Assembly: GCA_956465555.1 (NCBI GenBank)
Contig: OY101123.1
Span: 992,001-1,056,000 of the forward strand
Length of the DNA stretch: 64,000 bases
Reading direction: 5' to 3'
Source of the DNA: Nitzschia sp. pyKryTriq1
Taxonomy: Eukaryota > Bacillariophyta > Bacillariophyceae > Bacillariales > Bacillariaceae
Below the pieces are notes generated by a model. The model was not told the DNA's origin, searched no databases, and saw only the letters and a list, made by a program, of their open reading frames with translations. The translations under genes and the position numbers were made by a program. Position 1 is the first letter of the stretch; the number at the start of each line of letters is the position of its first letter. Below, piece after piece: positions 60,001-64,000 of this stretch.

Positions 60001-60804
60001 ATGCCTCGCGACATGATTTCACAACGTCGCCATGACAGCGCCGAAGCTGGAGTCAGTGAATTGATTCGACAAATGCTCCGGAAGGAAAAGGAGTACTCGA
60101 ACGGCCTGCGTGACAACAACGAAAATCTCGGGTCCATGGCCGAAAGCTTGGCATATGGAGAAACATTGGAGGGTATCCTTGACGCTTCCAAGCTTCAAGA
60201 ATATCGTGACTCTCTCAAGAGACTCGCAGCGCAGAACGTTCAACACGATCGACAGGTGAGGGCGTACATGCAAGGTCTCCGGCATCTCGAAGAAACGTGC
60301 CACCAAGGTGGCGGAACAGCCGTCGATTACTCCAAAGCTTTAAAAGAAGCCATGAGCAATGCCCACGATGAGATTCAAAAGAATTCCGTGGAGATCCACC
60401 AAGATGATATGTACTTGCAGGTCTGCCAGCCCCTCAGGGAGCCCTCCGCGGGTGCCAATGCCGATGGTGACGATGATGACATTGCCGTCATGTCGTCGGG
60501 CAATGGAGGGGCGAATCTGAAATGTCCCATCACGACTATGTTGATGGTAGATCCCTACAAGAGCAAGGTGTGTGGTCATGTATACGAGAAAGATGCTATT
60601 TTCAGTCACTTGAGAAAGGACCGCATGAAGCGATGCCCCGTTGCTGGATGCAGCAATGGGGGCATGACCCTCGAGCAACTGGAGGAAGACAAGGCCACCG
60701 CGAACAAAATCCGCCGGGAAAAAGCTCGCCTCAAGAGGGCTGAGGAACATCGAGCGTCAACCCAAGACGCTTTCGAGGTCGATGAAGAGGATGACGAAAT
60801 CTAA
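60001..60804 (+). CDS. NSE2: SUMO E3 ligase Nse2/Mms21-like, SP-RING
   Basis: The E3 subunit of the SMC5/6 DNA repair complex. 267 residues from the first ATG; the open frame upstream has no ATG. The N-terminal half is a long coiled-coil-type helix pair that in this family binds SMC5 (ELIRQMLRKEKEYSN, YRDSLKRLAAQNVQHDRQ). The SP-RING lies at residues 174-221: LKCPITTMLMVDPYKSKVC, GHVYEKDAI, then RCPVAGC. The Cys-His-Cys set is that of SP-RING, lacking the two cysteines of the first zinc site, as expected. The tail is basic then acidic (VDEEDDEI), resembling a SUMO-interacting patch. Confidence 0.85.
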   Translation: MPRDMISQRRHDSAEAGVSELIRQMLRKEKEYSNGLRDNNENLGSMAESLAYGETLEGILDASKLQEYRDSLKRLAAQNVQHDRQVRAYMQGLRHLEETCHQGGGTAVDYSKALKEAMSNAHDEIQKNSVEIHQDDMYLQVCQPLREPSAGANADGDDDDIAVMSSGNGGANLKCPITTMLMVDPYKSKVCGHVYEKDAIFSHLRKDRMKRCPVAGCSNGGMTLEQLEEDKATANKIRREKARLKRAEEHRASTQDAFEVDEEDDEI

Positions 60805-61174
60805 GGCATGTTGGCCAGCGATTTGCGCTGTTTTTTTTCTCAAACAAGACCTTGATTAGACCCCCTTGAAGTACGCTCGTTTGGTTGCATTATTTCTATA
60901 AGGCTACACTACTAGACCATCATGTGTTTGATAGTGTGATGCTTAGACCTAGTAGAGTGGTCCATGACTAGTAGACATAGATTATGAGAACGAAACGCCA
61001 GATGGCGCTTGGCAGGTGTAATTCTTCCCACGAATCTTTTGCCAGAAAAGTTGAAAAGGTAACAGCAGGAACGACAGGCGTGGCCAACGACATGAGCGTG
61101 AAGCAGTACTGTAGTTCTTGGGTCGGATGGACCAATCAGTCCACATAAACGTGTCTGCTAGCTAGCCTCTTCCT
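60805..61174. other. Convergent 3' region
   Basis: Between the Nse2 and PhyH genes; nothing recognised beyond short TAG-rich motifs near 60947-60985. Confidence 0.45.
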
Positions 61175-62200
61175 CTACTTCTGAGACTCATCAACATTTC
61201 TATTCCCATTGCGATGCGATTCGCCATCTTCGAATGTATCCCAGTTGATCTCATCGTTGTGCGAGTGAGTAAAACCAATTCTTCGCTCGGCTTCTACGAT
61301 TTCTGCCGCGCGGTAGGCTACAACGTATGTCCGACGTTGTTTGTCGGCGCAGGTGTTTCCACCAGAGCCATGGACGACATACTCGTCGTGGATAGTTAAG
61401 GAACCTCGTTTGGCAGGAGCGAGACGTATCTCTTCGAAATCAGCGACTTCGGCGGCTAATGCATGACCATCCTCTCGGGATTCACCGGCTGCTGGACGAT
61501 GAGGACGCAAGGTCTTCGAGGCACCAGAACCTACGACATAGCGAAGGCATCCATTTTCCGGCACCGAATCATCTATCGCAAGACTGAATGTGCATGTATC
61601 CGAACAATCCACTTTTAATACTTTGCATCCCGGCCAGTAGGCCATATCCTGATGCCACGAAAACACGGCATCGGTTTTGCCTGGTCGCTTATTCAGCAAT
61701 TGGTCGTAGTCCAGAGTCATGTCGGAATTCGGAAACAGTTGCCTTGCGATGCTCGCCGTGAGTCGTTCATAAATATTCCCACGGAGTGGAGGATGATAGC
61801 GCGTGGGCAGCATGCAGTTGACCAATGACCATTGCTCATAGGGCACCCCAAATGGTTTACTCATGTCACAAAAATCTTTGCCTGGAACAGGAATCTCGCC
61901 GGAAACGAACTTGTCAAAGACTTCTGCCAATTGCTCGACCTCTTGATCGGTCAGGACATTAGGAATCGTGACGCAGCCATCACGGCGAAAACATTCGATC
62001 TGGTCGGGAGTGAGAAGAAACTCATCATCGGAGATTCGTCCATATGCTTTTGGTAGCTCTGATCCGAATCCAAAAGATGCTGCCGCGCTAGTAGTAGTAG
62101 TAGCAGCAAAAATCTGAGCAGCAGAGAGCAGTAAAATGCACAAGTAGGAGTAGTATCTTTTCACCATCACTACTGACTGCAGTTGATACGACCTCACCAT
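61175..62200 (-). CDS. Phytanoyl-CoA dioxygenase (PhyH) family, secretory or plastid-type N-terminus
   Basis: A 2-oxoglutarate/Fe(II) oxygenase of 341 residues from the first ATG (MVRSYQLQ); a second ATG at 62167 (MVKRYY) is also good. The N-terminus is a signal peptide (YLCILLLSAAQIFAA) followed by TTTSAAASFGFG, which loosely resembles an ASAF-type plastid junction. The iron ligands are His183 and Asp185 in SWHQDMAYW and His277 in HDEYVVHGSGGN, and an Arg near 290 (RRTYVV) would bind 2-oxoglutarate. The early RRDGCVTIPNVLT is typical of the family. Substrate unknown. Confidence 0.85.
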   Translation of the reverse strand: MVRSYQLQSVVMVKRYYSYLCILLLSAAQIFAATTTTSAAASFGFGSELPKAYGRISDDEFLLTPDQIECFRRDGCVTIPNVLTDQEVEQLAEVFDKFVSGEIPVPGKDFCDMSKPFGVPYEQWSLVNCMLPTRYHPPLRGNIYERLTASIARQLFPNSDMTLDYDQLLNKRPGKTDAVFSWHQDMAYWPGCKVLKVDCSDTCTFSLAIDDSVPENGCLRYVVGSGASKTLRPHRPAAGESREDGHALAAEVADFEEIRLAPAKRGSLTIHDEYVVHGSGGNTCADKQRRTYVVAYRAAEIVEAERRIGFTHSHNDEINWDTFEDGESHRNGNRNVDESQK

Positions 62201-62831
62201 TTCTCTGGGTTGGCGCACGAAGGCGAAGTAAACTTGCAGAGATGATTCCGGAGATTGGCTTATATGATTTTCTCCCCCTTCTTTGAAGCGGACTTGTGTT
62301 CGATGGCAAAACAACGAAGTGATGACGAGAGATACAATTAGATCATACAGAGTAGTGTCGAGAGTGTTTTCTACTACGGAGAGTGTGGTTAGTGTCGATA
62401 ACTACCCTCGAGAGAGCTTGGAGGGAGATCGATTCCACGCGGTGAATTCGGCGATCCGGGCGAATTTTGTGTTTTGTGGCCCCGCTCGCGCGCAAAGCGG
62501 TTTATGAAAGATGGGGATGAAAAGGGGGACCTGATTTCGGGCAGGCACGCAAGAAGAATAATCGAATCATCATATCGGAGTATCGCACCTTCGAACTGGC
62601 GCGCCGGCTGGCGTTTCGATGATTGTTGTTTGTTGTGAACACTCCTCTACTCTATTCTACCGTACTGGTACTTGTACCGGTATCATATGTACCGGTACCG
62701 CGGTACTACTACCGTATTTCTACCGCAGTACAGTGGACACTGGACAATGTTCAACAGACTTGCCACTGTTTTATTTGCTGCCTTCACTTGCATTTGCAAA
62801 AGACGCCCAGAAGAACCAGCCCATTGCCAAG
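62201..62831. promoter_or_regulatory. Divergent intergenic region
   Basis: Between PhyH and the last gene. Contains GTACCGGTATCATATGTACC and GGTACCGCGG motifs at 62672-62702. An ATG frame of 35 codons at 62747 has no recognised features. Confidence 0.4.
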
Positions 62832-64000
62832 ATGCCTCCACAGGAAATTGACCCCCTTCTGGTGAAAGATCGCTCGACGCTGATGGTTTCGTCGTCGACT
62901 TCCAGCGTTGGCGCTAGGAACAAAAACAAGTGCTTGCGAGTTTTTCGAGATCCGAAGGGAACAACGCTCGCTGCGACGCTGTTGGTCTTTCTACTCAGTG
63001 GGGTTCTGGTATCCTTGATATTCAAATCTGAGGGTGGAGCAAGTAGTGAAAGTACTCCATCGGTCCCACAGCCTATCGAAAGTGGACTCGTGGAAGTCTC
63101 ATCCGACGGGGATTACATCGTTCATTATCAGGAACGCCTTACCCGCAACACAACATTTGCCGAGCTGGCCCAACTAATGCTCCCTCCGTGGTGCGAGGCC
63201 TCTCTGATGGCCATCAACGATGGGCTACAACCCGACACAATGGACCCCACCAACGTTCAGAAAGCACGCAAGGTCTTGCTCACCACGAGGGATTTGCTGG
63301 ATGTGTTTTCACCGGTATATCCGACGAAGAGCATTTGGAGCAAAGTGAGGGCTTTGTACAAGGATGGATACGAAAAGGTAGGATACTACCAAGATTTGGA
63401 TCATGCCCATATTGATTATTCTCCGGATCTGTGGGAACAACGGCACGATGATGTAATGCTGTGGAAGGCGACATTTGCGTCATATGCCAGCAAACACGAC
63501 GTGCTAGGATTTCTAAGTGGGGACGTCACTGACGGATGTTATGATCATAAAGAATCCCACCTATTCTGGGGTGAAATGGACGGAAAACTGCCCTGTGGGT
63601 ACGCACCGGCAACTCCTAGTCTGCAGAGTCTGGCTAGCGTTCAGCTGCACAATGCGCTCAACTACTTGCAAACGATCGTTCAATATGACACAGTTTTGGG
63701 AGAAGTAGAAGAAGAAACATTTCACAATTTTCGCAAGGAACTTCGAAGCTTTCTGGACGAATATGATTTGTTTGGATTTGTTTTGCTGCCTAATGCTGGG
63801 GATTACGCCAAGCCTGCCCTCGACTTGCTCAAGGAAGCTCGCCAAAGTCTTGGAGACATTAATGACAAATGGACAGCCTATCACCACTACGTCAAAAGGA
63901 ACGAACAAGAGACAGAACAAATGGCACTGGAAGAGGAGATCGTTGAAGGATGGGACAAATTTGTCCAATGGGTTGCGTCAGTGGATTTGGCTGGTGCGAT
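62832..64000 (+). CDS. Type II membrane protein, 3' end missing
   Basis: An open frame of at least 389 residues that leaves the window. It begins MPPQEIDPLLVKDRSTLMVS, has a cytosolic-type region of about 44 residues rich in Ser and Lys, then a hydrophobic anchor TTLAATLLVFLLSGVLVSLI (about 44-63). The remainder reads as a lumenal domain with CEASLMAINDG, GYYQDLDHAHIDYSP, LHNALNYLQTIVQYDTVLGE and NFRKELRSFLDEY. The last two recall the helical bundle of CHAD domains (RxxLxxLR-type), but the His pairs are not evident. No family is assigned. Confidence 0.6.
   Translation, partial: MPPQEIDPLLVKDRSTLMVSSSTSSVGARNKNKCLRVFRDPKGTTLAATLLVFLLSGVLVSLIFKSEGGASSESTPSVPQPIESGLVEVSSDGDYIVHYQERLTRNTTFAELAQLMLPPWCEASLMAINDGLQPDTMDPTNVQKARKVLLTTRDLLDVFSPVYPTKSIWSKVRALYKDGYEKVGYYQDLDHAHIDYSPDLWEQRHDDVMLWKATFASYASKHDVLGFLSGDVTDGCYDHKESHLFWGEMDGKLPCGYAPATPSLQSLASVQLHNALNYLQTIVQYDTVLGEVEEETFHNFRKELRSFLDEYDLFGFVLLPNAGDYAKPALDLLKEARQSLGDINDKWTAYHHYVKRNEQETEQMALEEEIVEGWDKFVQWVASVDLAGA

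Overview
The window is nuclear DNA of a photosynthetic stramenopile, most likely a diatom. The evidence is: short introns with GTAAGT/GTGAGT donors and AG acceptors; presequences of the diatom 'ASAF' plastid type (clearest in the arsenite methyltransferase, with a weaker match in the protein at 26684-27271); a bacterial-type aconitase B behind a mitochondrial presequence; a DUF6824-type 'DVLCG...GNRRF...GGRFLK' protein; a fused fucokinase/GDP-fucose pyrophosphorylase; and a secreted Lys/Ser-repeat protein resembling silaffins. I cannot name the species. About 32 protein genes are supported. No tRNA, rRNA, CRISPR array or intact transposon was seen.

Layout. 1-8 kb: a small membrane protein, ribosomal stalk protein P2, a Golgi-type sulfotransferase divergent from a membrane GNAT acetyltransferase, a tubby-like protein and a small unknown. 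8-17 kb: a thioredoxin-fold/RS-repeat protein, a three-exon membrane protein and two tandem ankyrin/coiled-coil paralogues. 17-24 kb: the FKGP gene, then two paralogous secreted proteins on the minus strand. 23.5-24.6 kb is an AT-rich stretch with coding-like fragments. 25-34 kb: a glycosyltransferase-like type II protein, a plastid-type protein, an MBOAT/wax-synthase-like acyltransferase, a plastid-type AS3MT, a UBA-domain protein and a DUF6824 protein. 35-45 kb: a divergent CDPK, a second luminal glycosyltransferase-like protein, an SLC35A nucleotide-sugar transporter, NDUFV2 and G6PDH. 45-55 kb: a TPR protein, an unknown family, an apolipoprotein-L-like protein with Cys clusters, and the silaffin-like gene. 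55-64 kb: aconitase B, an Nse2/Mms21 SUMO ligase, a PhyH dioxygenase and a type II membrane protein that runs off the window end.

There are no operons. Genes are packed convergently (gaps of about 50-180 bp) or divergently around intergenic tracts. Those tracts carry a recurrent family of self-complementary sequences built on TACCGGTA, GGTACC and TACTGTAC, which is largely absent from coding sequence. Several genes fit one theme, a sulfated or fucosylated secreted glycan: FKGP makes GDP-fucose, an SLC35A carrier could move nucleotide sugars, two type II luminal proteins look like glycosyltransferases, and a carbohydrate sulfotransferase is present. They are spread over 40 kb and mixed with housekeeping genes, so this is a thematic link, not a demonstrated cluster. 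Introns were placed by hand from GT/AG and phase; where a first ATG was uncertain this is stated.
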